Source: an uncultured Pelagibacteraceae bacterium
GTDB lineage: Bacteria; Pseudomonadota; Alphaproteobacteria; Pelagibacterales; Pelagibacteraceae
DNA: 64,000 nt
Reading direction: 5' to 3'
NCBI GenBank assembly: GCA_902578935.1
Contig: CACHEU010000002.1
Location: forward strand, 62,001 to 126,000
In this document: positions 16,690-25,423 of the stretch, piece by piece
Position numbering within the stretch: position 1 is the stretch's first letter
Layout of the letters: each line of letters begins with the position of its first letter
The notes under the pieces: generated by a model
Told to the model about the DNA's origin: nothing
Seen by the model: the letters and a program-made list of their open reading frames with translations, nothing else
The model's database searches: none
Program-made: the position numbers and the translations under genes

Positions 16690-17946
16690 TTATCCTATCC
16701 AAGTTTTTGTTCCTAAACCTTTTTCGTCAATGAGATGTCCTGTATTAAATCTATCGAGTCTATATTTTGAACTTAGTTCATGAACTTGATCTTTTGCAAT
16801 GGTGTATGCAAAGGTCCATCCCGAAACTGGTGTTGCTTTGAATCCTCCATAACACCATCCACAATTTAAATAAACACCATCAATATGAGTTTTGTCGATG
16901 ATAGGGGAACCATCCATAGACATGTCCATGATACCACCCCAAGTTCTTAACATTTTTAATCTACTTAAGTTAGGAAACATAGCCACACCTTCTGTTAAAA
17001 CATGTTGAAGAGTAGGGAGGTTTCCTCTTTGAGCATAACTATTATAACCGTCTAAATCTCCACCCATAACCATCTCGCCTTTGTCAGATTGACTACAATA
17101 AAAATGACCGGCACCAAAAGTTACTACATGGTCAAGAAAAGGTTTTACTGGTTCTGAAACACAAGCTTGAAGCACGTGTGATTCTATAGGTAATTTCATA
17201 TTTAATTTTTCAGCGAGTAATGATGTACTTCCCGCAACACACAATCCAACTTTTTTTGCTTTAATATTTCCTCTAGAAGTTTGAACGCCTTGCAGTTTTC
17301 CATTTTGAACATCAAAACCTGTAACTTCGCAATGTTGAATGATATCTACACCCATAGAATCAGCCTGTCTTGCATAACCCCATGCTACAGCATCGTGTCT
17401 TGCTGTTCCTCCTCTTGGCTGCATTAATCCTCCAAAAATTGGAAAACGTGCTGACTCAGAAAAATCTGCAAATGGAATCATTTTTTTTAACTCATCTCTT
17501 CCCAGCATAACGGCATCAATACCATTCAGTCTCATTGAATTACCTCTACGATAAAATACATTCATTTGTGCATCTGAATGCGCAAGATTAATAATTCCTC
17601 TAGGTGAGTACATTACGTTATAGTTTAATTCCTGGGACAGGTTTTCCCACATCTTCATTCCATACTCATAAAAAAGACCGTTAGGATCAAACATGTAATT
17701 GGATCTAAGAATTGTTGTATTTCTTCCAACATTTCCTCCTCCCAACCATCCTTTTTCTAACACAGCAACATTGGTAATTTTATGTTCTTTGGCTAAGTAA
17801 TATGCAGTAGCGAGACCGTGTCCACCAGCTCCTATAATTAAGACATCGTATTCTTTTTTGGGTTCAGAATCTTTCCATGCAACCTCCCAATCTTTATGGT
17901 TGCTAAATGCATTTTTAATTAAACTGAATATAGAATACTTTTGCAT
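16690..17946 (-). CDS. mgdA: N-methylglutamate dehydrogenase subunit A (sarcosine oxidase beta-like flavoprotein)
   Basis: This 418-residue FAD/FMN protein of the DAO family oxidises the N-methyl group. The FAD fold is LIIGAGGHGLATAYYLA (from residue 36). His184 in GGTARHDAVAWGYAR sits where heterotetrameric sarcosine oxidases bind FMN covalently. GWCYGGFKATPVSG near the C-terminus matches SoxB. It is the first gene of the mgd operon, transcribed leftward from the 97-base gap shared with the EamA transporter. The clear SoxB signature distinguishes it from the FAD enzyme at 3048, which lacks the TARHD segment. Confidence 0.88.
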   Translation of the reverse strand: MQKYSIFSLIKNAFSNHKDWEVAWKDSEPKKEYDVLIIGAGGHGLATAYYLAKEHKITNVAVLEKGWLGGGNVGRNTTILRSNYMFDPNGLFYEYGMKMWENLSQELNYNVMYSPRGIINLAHSDAQMNVFYRRGNSMRLNGIDAVMLGRDELKKMIPFADFSESARFPIFGGLMQPRGGTARHDAVAWGYARQADSMGVDIIQHCEVTGFDVQNGKLQGVQTSRGNIKAKKVGLCVAGSTSLLAEKLNMKLPIESHVLQACVSEPVKPFLDHVVTFGAGHFYCSQSDKGEMVMGGDLDGYNSYAQRGNLPTLQHVLTEGVAMFPNLSRLKMLRTWGGIMDMSMDGSPIIDKTHIDGVYLNCGWCYGGFKATPVSGWTFAYTIAKDQVHELSSKYRLDRFNTGHLIDEKGLGTKTWIG

Positions 17947-18043
17947 ATAATAATCTTATATAACCCTATTAAATTGTAAAAGGCTTTAATTAACACCGTG
18001 TTTTTTAACTAAACAAAGAAGATAAAAAGTCTACAATCTAGAA

Positions 18044-18904
18044 ATGGATATAAGTGTATTTTTGGCAGTGATCTTTGCAGCATTTTTACATGCGTTGTGG
18101 AATAGCATGGTTAAGTCTCACGCGGACAAACATGTTGCTGTTGCCGCAATTGTTTTAGGGCACGTTCCTGCATCTATAATTATTATTTTTTTAGTACCAA
18201 TGCCTGCTATAGAAAGTTTACCTTATATTATAGCAAGCGCAATCATCCACCAGGGTTATCAGTGGTTTTTGCTTACAGCTTATAGGTATGGAGATTATAC
18301 AAGAGTTTATCCTATTGCGCGTGGAACGGGGCCCGTGGTTGTCACAATTGTTTTATTATTATTCTTTGGAGTGAAACTAAGCATTTATGAATTATTAGGT
18401 ATAATTATAATTTCTATTGGAATTTTAAGCATAAGCACTCAAGATCGACATTCATTTTTTCCATGGATAGCGCGCAAGAATGCTAAGGCAATTAGTTTTG
18501 CTTTGTTAACCGGATTATTCATTGGAGGATATTCTATAATTGATGGTTATGGAGCAAGAGCTAGCTTTTCTCCTTTAAGCTTTATGGGGTGGTCGTTTGT
18601 TGTTAATGCTTTACTTTTTCCGATACTTTTAAAAATCATGAACAAACCAGATGTTGTTAAAAGAGTTTTCAGTGAAGCTAAATTATTATTTTGGTTTGGC
18701 GGAACTATCTCTTATATAGTTTATGGGATTGTCGTATGGGGATTCACTCAGGCACCTATACCTTTGGTTAGTGCTTTAAGAGAAACAAGTGTAATTATAG
18801 CGCTTTTGATTGGCACAATCTTTCTTAAAGAGCGTTTTACAATACTTAAAACATTATCGGTTTTAGTTATCTTTGTTGGAGTTATTTTACTTAAATTCTT
18901 TTAA
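18044..18904 (+). CDS. EamA/DMT-superfamily transporter
   Basis: This 286-residue inner-membrane protein has about ten hydrophobic helices in two EamA repeats. Family marks are FLHALWNSMVK near the N-terminus, RGTGPVVVTIVLLL after helix 3-4, and ALRETSVIIALLIGTIFLKERF in the second repeat. The substrate is unknown. It diverges from mgdA, so export or import of an amine-pathway metabolite is possible, but that is only context. The 3' end shares a TTAA stop overlap with ygfZ. Confidence 0.85.
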   Translation: MDISVFLAVIFAAFLHALWNSMVKSHADKHVAVAAIVLGHVPASIIIIFLVPMPAIESLPYIIASAIIHQGYQWFLLTAYRYGDYTRVYPIARGTGPVVVTIVLLLFFGVKLSIYELLGIIIISIGILSISTQDRHSFFPWIARKNAKAISFALLTGLFIGGYSIIDGYGARASFSPLSFMGWSFVVNALLFPILLKIMNKPDVVKRVFSEAKLLFWFGGTISYIVYGIVVWGFTQAPIPLVSALRETSVIIALLIGTIFLKERFTILKTLSVLVIFVGVILLKFF

Positions 18905-19779
18905 GAAGTTATTATATTTACTTTTTTATTGTCAGCTAATATTTCTTTGTTTTTAAAGTTTGAAAAATCGGGATCAAAAAGTTTTATTAAAGCGAAAGGA
19001 TAGGGTTCGTTAATTAAAACTTTGCCAATATTGACCTTATTAAACATTACATCACTACCTACATTCAATTTTTCATTAGATTTTAAAGGCAATAATTTTC
19101 TTCTCAGTTTATTTTTTAATTTCATCCTTGCCGTATTTTCTTGACCAACATAGCAGCCTTTTTTGAAATCTATACCGTTTAACTCTTCGAAATTACATTC
19201 TAGGCCAAAAACTTTATCTTGAAGTTTATCGGTATTAATTTGTGGAATACCGAGCTTATGACTAAGTGTATAGTATTTTTTTGGATCTTCTGATTTTAAA
19301 CCAAGACTTTTAAGAGAAAGGTTAAGTTTTTCTAAATTAGCAATTAGTCTTCCTCCTAAGTTTTTTGATCTAGGATCAAGAACAACCGGATCTCCATTGT
19401 ATTTAACTGTGTTTCCAACAATATCTTTGGCATTTTCTAAGGCAAGAAATTTTTTCTTGCTAATAACAGCAACCTCGAATTCATTACTCAAGTTTAATAT
19501 TTCAATCTTAGAATTAAGCTTATAAATATTTAATCTATCAATTAGTTGATCAACCTGATTCTTTTCACAGTCTAGAAAGTAGCCTTGCTTGTGCCTAATA
19601 ATGATAAAATCAAACAAATACTTGCCTTGAGGAGTTAATAATGAAGCAAAGCAACTAGAAGTATCACTAACCTTGTTAATATCGTTAGTTACAATATTTT
19701 GTAAAAATTCTTTAACATCTTCACCGCTGATGTAAATGATGCCTCTATCTTTCAAAATAAATATTTGATCTTTTTCCAT
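18901..19779 (-). CDS. ygfZ: YgfZ-type folate-binding iron-sulphur maintenance protein
   Basis: This 292-residue GcvT paralogue carries the diagnostic YgfZ motif KKGCYVGQENTARM (Cys in a K-G-C-Y-x-G-Q-E context). YgfZ/Iba57-type proteins use tetrahydrofolate to help build or repair certain Fe-S enzymes. The N-terminus IYISGEDVKEFLQNIVTNDI is the GcvT-like folate face. It is a monocistronic gene convergent with the EamA gene. The short spacing to pyrC (37 bases) makes that gap a compact divergent promoter. Confidence 0.88.
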   Translation of the reverse strand: MEKDQIFILKDRGIIYISGEDVKEFLQNIVTNDINKVSDTSSCFASLLTPQGKYLFDFIIIRHKQGYFLDCEKNQVDQLIDRLNIYKLNSKIEILNLSNEFEVAVISKKKFLALENAKDIVGNTVKYNGDPVVLDPRSKNLGGRLIANLEKLNLSLKSLGLKSEDPKKYYTLSHKLGIPQINTDKLQDKVFGLECNFEELNGIDFKKGCYVGQENTARMKLKNKLRRKLLPLKSNEKLNVGSDVMFNKVNIGKVLINEPYPFALIKLFDPDFSNFKNKEILADNKKVNIITS

Positions 19780-19816
19780 ATTTGAAGTTTATATTGTATA
19801 ATAATTTTAACAAAAT

Positions 19817-21130
19817 ATGTCTTATAACTACAGTCTCATTATTAAGAACGGATCTTGTTATATTCAGGGAAAATTTCAAAATATTGATATAGCTTTATCG
19901 GGAAATAAAATCAAAAAAATAGGAAAAGTTGACCTAAATAGCAGTAAAGTTTTTGACGCATCTGGAAAAACTGTTTTGCCGGGAGTAATTGATACCCAGG
20001 TTCATTTTAGAGAACCAGGTGCAAATGATGCTGAAAATTTAGAAAGTGGTAGTAGAGCAGCTATTGCAGGAGGGGTGACCTCAGTTTTTGAAATGCCAAA
20101 TACTAATCCTCCTACATCTACCTTTAAAGAATTTAATAATAAACTTAGTGCTGCAAAAAATAGAATGTTTTGCAATTATGCTTTTTATTTTGGTGCAACA
20201 CCTGACAATATGAAAGAGTTAGCATCAGTTAATACTTTAGAAGGATGTTGTGGAGTAAAACTTTTTGCAGGATCTTCAACAGGAAATCTTTTGGTAAGTC
20301 AGGAAAAAGATATAGAGAAAGTTATATCTAATAGTAGCAAGATTATTTCGGTTCATTCAGAAGATGAAAATATTCTATTATCTAGAAAAAAATTTATAAA
20401 AGAAGGAGATGTTACCTCACACCCAATATGGAGAAACGAAGATTGTGCACTAGAGTCTACAAAAAGAGTAGTAAGAATTGCACAGAAATATAAAAAGAAA
20501 ATTCATATTCTTCACGTAACAACTAAACAAGAAATTGATTTTTTCTCAGAAAAAAGGGAAGGGGTTACTTTTGAAATTACACCACAACACTTAACTTTAT
20601 TTGCTCCTGATTGTTATGAAAAACTCAAAACTTTTAGCCAGATGAACCCACCTATTAGATCAAAAGATCATCATGATAGACTATGGGATGCTGTAAAAAA
20701 TTCTTTACTAAGCACAATAGGGTCTGATCACGCTCCTCATACAAAAGAAGAAAAAAACAAAAAGTACCCTTTATCTCCCTCTGGTATGCCAGGTGTTCAA
20801 ACTTTGCTTCCAGTAATGCTTGATCATGTGAACAAGGGTAAATTGAAAATAGAACAATTGATTAAATTAGTTTGTGAAAATCCATGTGATTTATTTGGAA
20901 TTAAAAACAAAGGTTACATAAAAGAAAATTATGATGCTGACTTAACCATAGTGGATATGAACAAAGAGGTTGTCATTAAAGATAGTTGGATTGAAAGTAA
21001 ATGTGGTTGGACACCTTTCAATAATTACAAAGTTAAAGGATTTCCAGTGGCAACTATTGTTAATGGACAAATTGCTATGGAAAATAATAAAATTGCATCA
21101 AAAGCTCTAGGAAAACCTTTAGCTTTTTAA
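19817..21130 (+). CDS. pyrC: Dihydroorotase-type amidohydrolase
   Basis: This 437-residue cyclic amidohydrolase (class I dihydroorotase/allantoinase branch) has DTQVHFREPG, a carboxylated-lysine segment CCGVKLFAGSSTGN, VHSEDE, HILHVTT, TPQHLT and IGSDHAPHTKEEK. The usual first His of the HxH metal pair is Gln (QVH). As I recall, this QVH form is common in alphaproteobacterial dihydroorotases, so it is probably a family trait rather than a defect. The expected reaction is carbamoyl-aspartate to dihydroorotate in pyrimidine synthesis. It overlaps prpE tail to tail by 12 bases. Confidence 0.82.
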   Translation: MSYNYSLIIKNGSCYIQGKFQNIDIALSGNKIKKIGKVDLNSSKVFDASGKTVLPGVIDTQVHFREPGANDAENLESGSRAAIAGGVTSVFEMPNTNPPTSTFKEFNNKLSAAKNRMFCNYAFYFGATPDNMKELASVNTLEGCCGVKLFAGSSTGNLLVSQEKDIEKVISNSSKIISVHSEDENILLSRKKFIKEGDVTSHPIWRNEDCALESTKRVVRIAQKYKKKIHILHVTTKQEIDFFSEKREGVTFEITPQHLTLFAPDCYEKLKTFSQMNPPIRSKDHHDRLWDAVKNSLLSTIGSDHAPHTKEEKNKKYPLSPSGMPGVQTLLPVMLDHVNKGKLKIEQLIKLVCENPCDLFGIKNKGYIKENYDADLTIVDMNKEVVIKDSWIESKCGWTPFNNYKVKGFPVATIVNGQIAMENNKIASKALGKPLAF

Positions 21131-23017
21131 AATATTATTATCCTTAAGGTCTTTTTTAATTTCATCTAAAATTGCAGGATCATCTATTGTAGGAGGAACT
21201 TTATATGTTTCACCGTCTGCAATTTTTCTAACAGTACCTCTTAAAACTTTTCCCGATCTTGTTTTAGGCAATCTTTTTACAACAATAGCTAATTTAAAAG
21301 CAGCAACCGGTCCTACTTTTTCCCGAACTAACGCTACACATTCTTTTGTAATTTCTTTGTTATCTCGATTAACACCAGCTTTTAAAGCTATCAGTCCAAT
21401 AGGAAGCTGACCTTTTAATTTATCTGCAATTCCTATTACAGCACACTCGGCAACATTTTTGTGCTCTGCTAAAACTTCTTCTATTGCTCCTGTAGACAAT
21501 CTATGACCAGCAACATTTATGATGTCATCCGTTCTTGACATAATCCAAACATAACCATCTTCGTCAATATGTCCGGCATCATAAGTTTGATAGTAACCAG
21601 GATAAGTTGACATATAAACTTTTTTATATCTTTCATCAGCATTCCACAAAGTTGGGAAAGTTCCTGGAGGCAAAGGCAACTTAACAACTATGTCACCCAT
21701 CTGACCTCTTTTAGTCTCTTTACCTTCACTATTAAGAACTTTTAAATCATAACCGGGAACAGGCTTAAAAGCAGAACCATATTTGGTTGGAAATTTTTCT
21801 ATCCCAGCACAATTTGCACTAATAGCCCAGCTCGTTTCAGTTTGCCACCAGTGATCGATCACAGGAGCATTTGAAAGTTTTTCAAACCATTTAATCGTAT
21901 CAGGATCCGCACGTTCTCCAGCTAAAAACAAAGTATCAAATTTAGACAAATCATATTTTTTAAAAAATTTTCCTTCAGGATCTTCCTTTTTGATTGCCCT
22001 TATTGCTGTAGGAGCGGTAAATAAAGACTTTACTTTGTGTTCAGAAATTATTCTCCAAAAAACACCAGGATCCGGAGTTCCAATTGGTTTTCCTTCAAAT
22101 AAAATAGTTGTGCATCCATGAAATAACGGAGCATATACAATATAAGAATGCCCAACAATCCAACCTATATCGCTGGCTGACCACCACACATCGTCAGGAT
22201 CTATGTTATAAATATTTTTCATAGTCCACTTTAGAGCAACGATGTGACCACCTATATCTCTTACAATTCCTTTTGGTAAACCAGTTGTTCCTGACGTATA
22301 AAGAATATAAGCGTAATCATTTGCGTTCATTTTTTCACATTCAGTTGGTTTAGCTCCTTTTAAAGATTCTTCCCATGTAATATCTGTTTTTGGATTAAGT
22401 TCTGCTTTATCTTTTTCTCTTTGAAAAATTATACATTTGTCTGGTTTATGATTTGCGATATCAATAGCTTTGTTCAACAAAGGTTTGTAATGAACAGTTC
22501 TTCCAGGTTCATATCCACAAGAAGCTGAAACAATAATTTTTGCTTTTGAGTCATCAATTCTACTTGCCAACTCATTAGCAGCAAAACCTCCAAAAACAAC
22601 AGAGTGAACCGCACCAATTCTACCGCAAGCCAACATGGCAATTACAGCCTCAGGTATCATTGGCATATAAATTATAACCCTATCTCCTTTGTTTATTCCC
22701 TGATTTTTAAGAGCACCCGCAAAAATAGATACTTTGTCTCTTAATTCTTTATAAGAAAATTTATTTTTTACTCCAGTTATTGGACTATCGTAGATTATAG
22801 CCGTCTTGTCTCCACGACCTTCACCAACGTGAAAATCTAAAGCGTTGTAACAAGTGTTTGTGACACCATCTTCAAACCATTTATAAAAAGGTGGGTTAGA
22901 TGAATTGAGTATTTTTGAGGGTTTTTTATACCAAAAAATATCATCAGATACTTTTTTCCAAAAATCCTCCCTATTATTTATGGAAGAATCGTGTATTTTT
23001 TTGTATTTCTCAGTCAA
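21119..23017 (-). CDS. prpE: Propionyl-CoA synthetase (acyl/acetyl-CoA synthetase family)
   Basis: This 632-residue AMP-forming acyl-CoA synthetase has the P-loop YTSGTTGLPKGIVRD followed by IGGHIVALKW, the PrpE variant of the acetyl-CoA synthetase signature. The C-terminal catalytic lysine lies in TRSGKVLRG. It activates propionate (and likely acetate) to the CoA thioester. The start is a TTG at 23017; an AAAGGGG site at 23026-23032 supports it, and no upstream ATG is in frame. It is monocistronic and reads away from the proteorhodopsin gene. Acetyl-CoA synthetase activity cannot be excluded. Confidence 0.86.
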   Translation of the reverse strand: MTEKYKKIHDSSINNREDFWKKVSDDIFWYKKPSKILNSSNPPFYKWFEDGVTNTCYNALDFHVGEGRGDKTAIIYDSPITGVKNKFSYKELRDKVSIFAGALKNQGINKGDRVIIYMPMIPEAVIAMLACGRIGAVHSVVFGGFAANELASRIDDSKAKIIVSASCGYEPGRTVHYKPLLNKAIDIANHKPDKCIIFQREKDKAELNPKTDITWEESLKGAKPTECEKMNANDYAYILYTSGTTGLPKGIVRDIGGHIVALKWTMKNIYNIDPDDVWWSASDIGWIVGHSYIVYAPLFHGCTTILFEGKPIGTPDPGVFWRIISEHKVKSLFTAPTAIRAIKKEDPEGKFFKKYDLSKFDTLFLAGERADPDTIKWFEKLSNAPVIDHWWQTETSWAISANCAGIEKFPTKYGSAFKPVPGYDLKVLNSEGKETKRGQMGDIVVKLPLPPGTFPTLWNADERYKKVYMSTYPGYYQTYDAGHIDEDGYVWIMSRTDDIINVAGHRLSTGAIEEVLAEHKNVAECAVIGIADKLKGQLPIGLIALKAGVNRDNKEITKECVALVREKVGPVAAFKLAIVVKRLPKTRSGKVLRGTVRKIADGETYKVPPTIDDPAILDEIKKDLKDNNILKS

Positions 23018-23149
23018 ATGAGATACCCCTTTAAAAGCCGTTTATCTTCATATTATCCCCAAAAAAAAACCAAAAAGCTAATAAAATCAACATTTTTTAT
23101 CAAAAAAAAAGCTTCAAATTAACTTTCTTATTGGGTACTTTTCGGTCAT

Positions 23150-23203
23150 GTTCAAAAAGAGAGAGGGAGACTTTCTCGAGCTTTGAACGGTTTAAATTTA
23201 AAC
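23150..23203 (+). promoter_or_regulatory. Structured leader and palindrome upstream of proteorhodopsin
   Basis: GTTCAAA (23150-23156) pairs perfectly with TTTGAAC (23182-23188) and encloses a purine-rich run and a short GAGA/TCTC helix. Immediately after it, GTTTAAATTTAAAC (23190-23203) is a perfect 14-base palindrome. A GGGAGG ribosome site follows at 23226-23231. The elements could be a 5' UTR hairpin stabilising a highly expressed mRNA, or protein-binding sites. I could not assign -35 and -10 boxes with confidence. Confidence 0.4.
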
Positions 23204-23236
23204 TAAAACGAAAACTAAACATAAAGGGAGGTTTTC

Positions 23237-24007
23237 ATGAAAAAACTAGGTATGATTGCACTAGCCGCTCTTGCATTCTTAGGAATCACGAGCTCTGCTA
23301 ATGCTGCTACTGCTATTTTACAAACAAACGATTTCGTAGGAATTACGTTTTGGCTTGTATCAATGGCTATGTTAGCAGGTGCTGTATTCTTCTTCTTAGA
23401 AAGAAATACAGTTGCTGCTTCGTGGAGAACATCTGTAACAGTTGCTGGATTAATCCAGTTTATAGCATTTGTTCACTACATATACATGAGAGGCATTTGG
23501 ATTGAGACAGGAGACACACCAACGGTATACAGATATATTGATTGGTTAATTACTGTTCCACTTCAAATTGTTGAATTCTATTTAATCTTAGCTGCTGTTA
23601 GAAAAGTTCCAACTTCAATGTTCTGGAGACTGCTAATAGCTTCATTAGTAATGTTAATCGGTGGTTATTTAGGTGAAGCCGGTTATATCCAAGAATTTGT
23701 TGGTTTCATAATTGGAATGGCAGGTTGGATATACATTCTATTTGAAATCTTTTCTGGAGAAGCTGGAAGAGCTGCTGCTAAAGGCGGTAATAAAGCCGTA
23801 GCAACTGCTTTCGGTGCTATGAGAATGATAGTTACAATTGGTTGGGCAATTTACCCACTAGGTTACGTATTTGGTTACCTTGCTGGTGGAATTGATAGCA
23901 ACACATTGAACGTTATTTACAACTTAGCTGACTTTGTTAACAAATTAGCATTCGGTCTAGTAATCTGGGCTGCTGCTATGCAAAGCACTTCTTTGTCAAA
24001 AAGATAA
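23237..24007 (+). CDS. Proteorhodopsin, blue-absorbing type
   Basis: This 256-residue seven-helix retinal protein is a light-driven outward proton pump. A signal peptide ends near residue 23 (ANA). Key residues are His80, Asp102 (RYIDWLITVP, proton acceptor), Glu113 (proton donor), Asp232 and Lys236 (ADFVNKLAFG, the retinal Schiff base). Gln110 occupies the spectral tuning site (position 105 in the reference numbering), which predicts blue-light (about 490 nm) absorption typical of open-ocean types. The gene has a strong ribosome site and its own terminator. Ferredoxin and a reductase follow downstream. No retinal synthesis genes are in the window. Confidence 0.97.
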   Translation: MKKLGMIALAALAFLGITSSANAATAILQTNDFVGITFWLVSMAMLAGAVFFFLERNTVAASWRTSVTVAGLIQFIAFVHYIYMRGIWIETGDTPTVYRYIDWLITVPLQIVEFYLILAAVRKVPTSMFWRLLIASLVMLIGGYLGEAGYIQEFVGFIIGMAGWIYILFEIFSGEAGRAAAKGGNKAVATAFGAMRMIVTIGWAIYPLGYVFGYLAGGIDSNTLNVIYNLADFVNKLAFGLVIWAAAMQSTSLSKR

Positions 24008-24024
24008 TAAATAGTTAATTATTT

Positions 24025-24064
24025 AAAATAGGGCGAGTTTTATAACTTGCCCTATTTTTTTTTG
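24025..24064 (+). terminator. Rho-independent terminator after proteorhodopsin
   Basis: AATAGGGCGAGTT (24027-24039) pairs with AACTTGCCCTATT (24044-24056), with one G-T wobble and a TTAT loop, followed by a T run to about 24064. It lies 20 bases after the proteorhodopsin stop and 17 before the ferredoxin ATG. It would limit read-through and keep ferredoxin expression below that of proteorhodopsin. Confidence 0.9.
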
Positions 24065-24080
24065 TACCTATATTAAATGA

Positions 24081-24401
24081 ATGTCTAAAATTACTTATAT
24101 CGATTCAACAGGGAGTCAAAAAACAATAGATGTGGCGAATGGCCTTTCAGTAATGGAGGGGGCGGTTCAAAACAATATTTCCGGTATCGATGCAGATTGT
24201 GGTGGAGGAATGGCCTGTGCGACCTGCCATGTTTATGTCAAAGAAGAATGGTTTAATAAACTGCCAAAGGCAGAAGACGCAGAGCAAGATATGATTGATA
24301 TGGCTTTTGAACCAAAAAAAAACAGTAGATTAAGTTGTCAAATAATTGTTACAGATGAATTAGATGGTTTGGTGGTTACAACCCCATCCAAGCAAGTTTA
24401 A
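24081..24401 (+). CDS. [2Fe-2S] ferredoxin, adrenodoxin type
   Basis: This 106-residue ferredoxin binds its cluster through Cys40, Cys46, Cys49 (ADCGGGMACATCHVYV) and Cys86 (SRLSCQI), the C-x5-C-x2-C...C spacing of adrenodoxin/FdxB proteins. It probably shuttles electrons between the reductase encoded 2 bases downstream and a monooxygenase, cytochrome P450 or Fe-S assembly partner that is not in view. It has no clear Shine-Dalgarno and follows the proteorhodopsin terminator. Confidence 0.92.
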   Translation: MSKITYIDSTGSQKTIDVANGLSVMEGAVQNNISGIDADCGGGMACATCHVYVKEEWFNKLPKAEDAEQDMIDMAFEPKKNSRLSCQIIVTDELDGLVVTTPSKQV

Positions 24402-24403
24402 AA

Positions 24404-25423
24404 ATGATTAAAACAGATGTAGTTATAGTTGGTGCTGGACCTGTGGGTTTGTTTACTGTTCATCAATTAGGTATCAAAGGTTTAAAATCTGAAGTAATAG
24501 ACAATTTAGATAAAGCTGGTGGACAATGTATCGAGTTATATCCAGACAAGCCCATCTACGACATTCCTGCAATTCCAGAATGTACCGGAAAAGAACTAAC
24601 AGAAAATTTGCTAAAACAAATAAAACCATTTAATACAAATTTTCATTTCAATGAGAGAGTTCAAGAAGTTTCAGAGGAAAAAGAAAACTGGATAGTTAAA
24701 ACAAACAAAAATAAAGTTTTTAGTGCACCGAATATTATTATTGCGGGAGGTGTAGGGTCATTTGAACCAAGAAGAATATCTTTAAAAGAAGCAGAAAAAT
24801 ATGAAGGGAAAAATATCTTCTACTCCGTAAGGGATAAAAATAAATTTAAAAGTAAAAAAGTTTCGATTTTTGGAGGAGGAGACTCAGCTCTGGATTGGGC
24901 TTTAGATTTATCAAAAATCGCTCATGTTACATTAATTCACAGAAGGGAAGAATTTAGAGGAGCTCCTCATACTTTGAATGAAATAAAAAAATTAGAAAAA
25001 GCAGGAAAACTACAAATTAAAACCAAATATCAATTGAGCAGTATTGAGGGCGACAAAGATATTAAATCTATAACTATTAAAAACGACGATGAAAAAACTA
25101 TAAAAATAGATACTGATTATATATTAAGTTTTTTTGGACTTATAATGCAGCTCGGACCAATTGCAGAATGGGGATTGAATATGAACAAAAAAACCATAAC
25201 GGTTAACACAGAAAACTTTCAGACAAATAAAAAAGGAATATTTGCCATTGGAGACATTTGTACTTATCCAGGAAAAGAAAGACTTATTTTATCAGGATTT
25301 CACGAAGCAGCATTAGCATCCGTAGAATGTTTTAAAAGAGCAAGACCTAATGAAAAGTACAGGTTTCAATTCACTACTTCTTCAAAGGAAATACAGGAAC
25401 GTTTGGGTTGTAAACCAAAGTGA
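24404..25423 (+). CDS. Ferredoxin-NADP reductase, thioredoxin-reductase-like
   Basis: This 339-residue two-dinucleotide-domain flavoprotein has FAD site VVIVGAGPVGLFTVHQLG (from residue 6), AGGQCIELYPDKPIYDIP, an NADPH site VSIFGGGDSALDWALDL, and ATG-like FAIGDICTYPGKE at the C-terminus. The thioredoxin-reductase CxxC pair is absent, which points to the YumC-type ferredoxin/flavodoxin-NADP reductases. Lying 2 bases after a ferredoxin gene, it is the natural partner. The 3' end overlaps the GST start (GTGA). Confidence 0.9.
   Translation: MIKTDVVIVGAGPVGLFTVHQLGIKGLKSEVIDNLDKAGGQCIELYPDKPIYDIPAIPECTGKELTENLLKQIKPFNTNFHFNERVQEVSEEKENWIVKTNKNKVFSAPNIIIAGGVGSFEPRRISLKEAEKYEGKNIFYSVRDKNKFKSKKVSIFGGGDSALDWALDLSKIAHVTLIHRREEFRGAPHTLNEIKKLEKAGKLQIKTKYQLSSIEGDKDIKSITIKNDDEKTIKIDTDYILSFFGLIMQLGPIAEWGLNMNKKTITVNTENFQTNKKGIFAIGDICTYPGKERLILSGFHEAALASVECFKRARPNEKYRFQFTTSSKEIQERLGCKPK

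Noticed and set aside
17947-18043. Possible tRNA, riboswitch or small RNA in the mgdA-eamA gap
   Set aside because: AT-rich with no cloverleaf, GC-rich stem or conserved riboswitch core; best regarded as a plain divergent promoter region.
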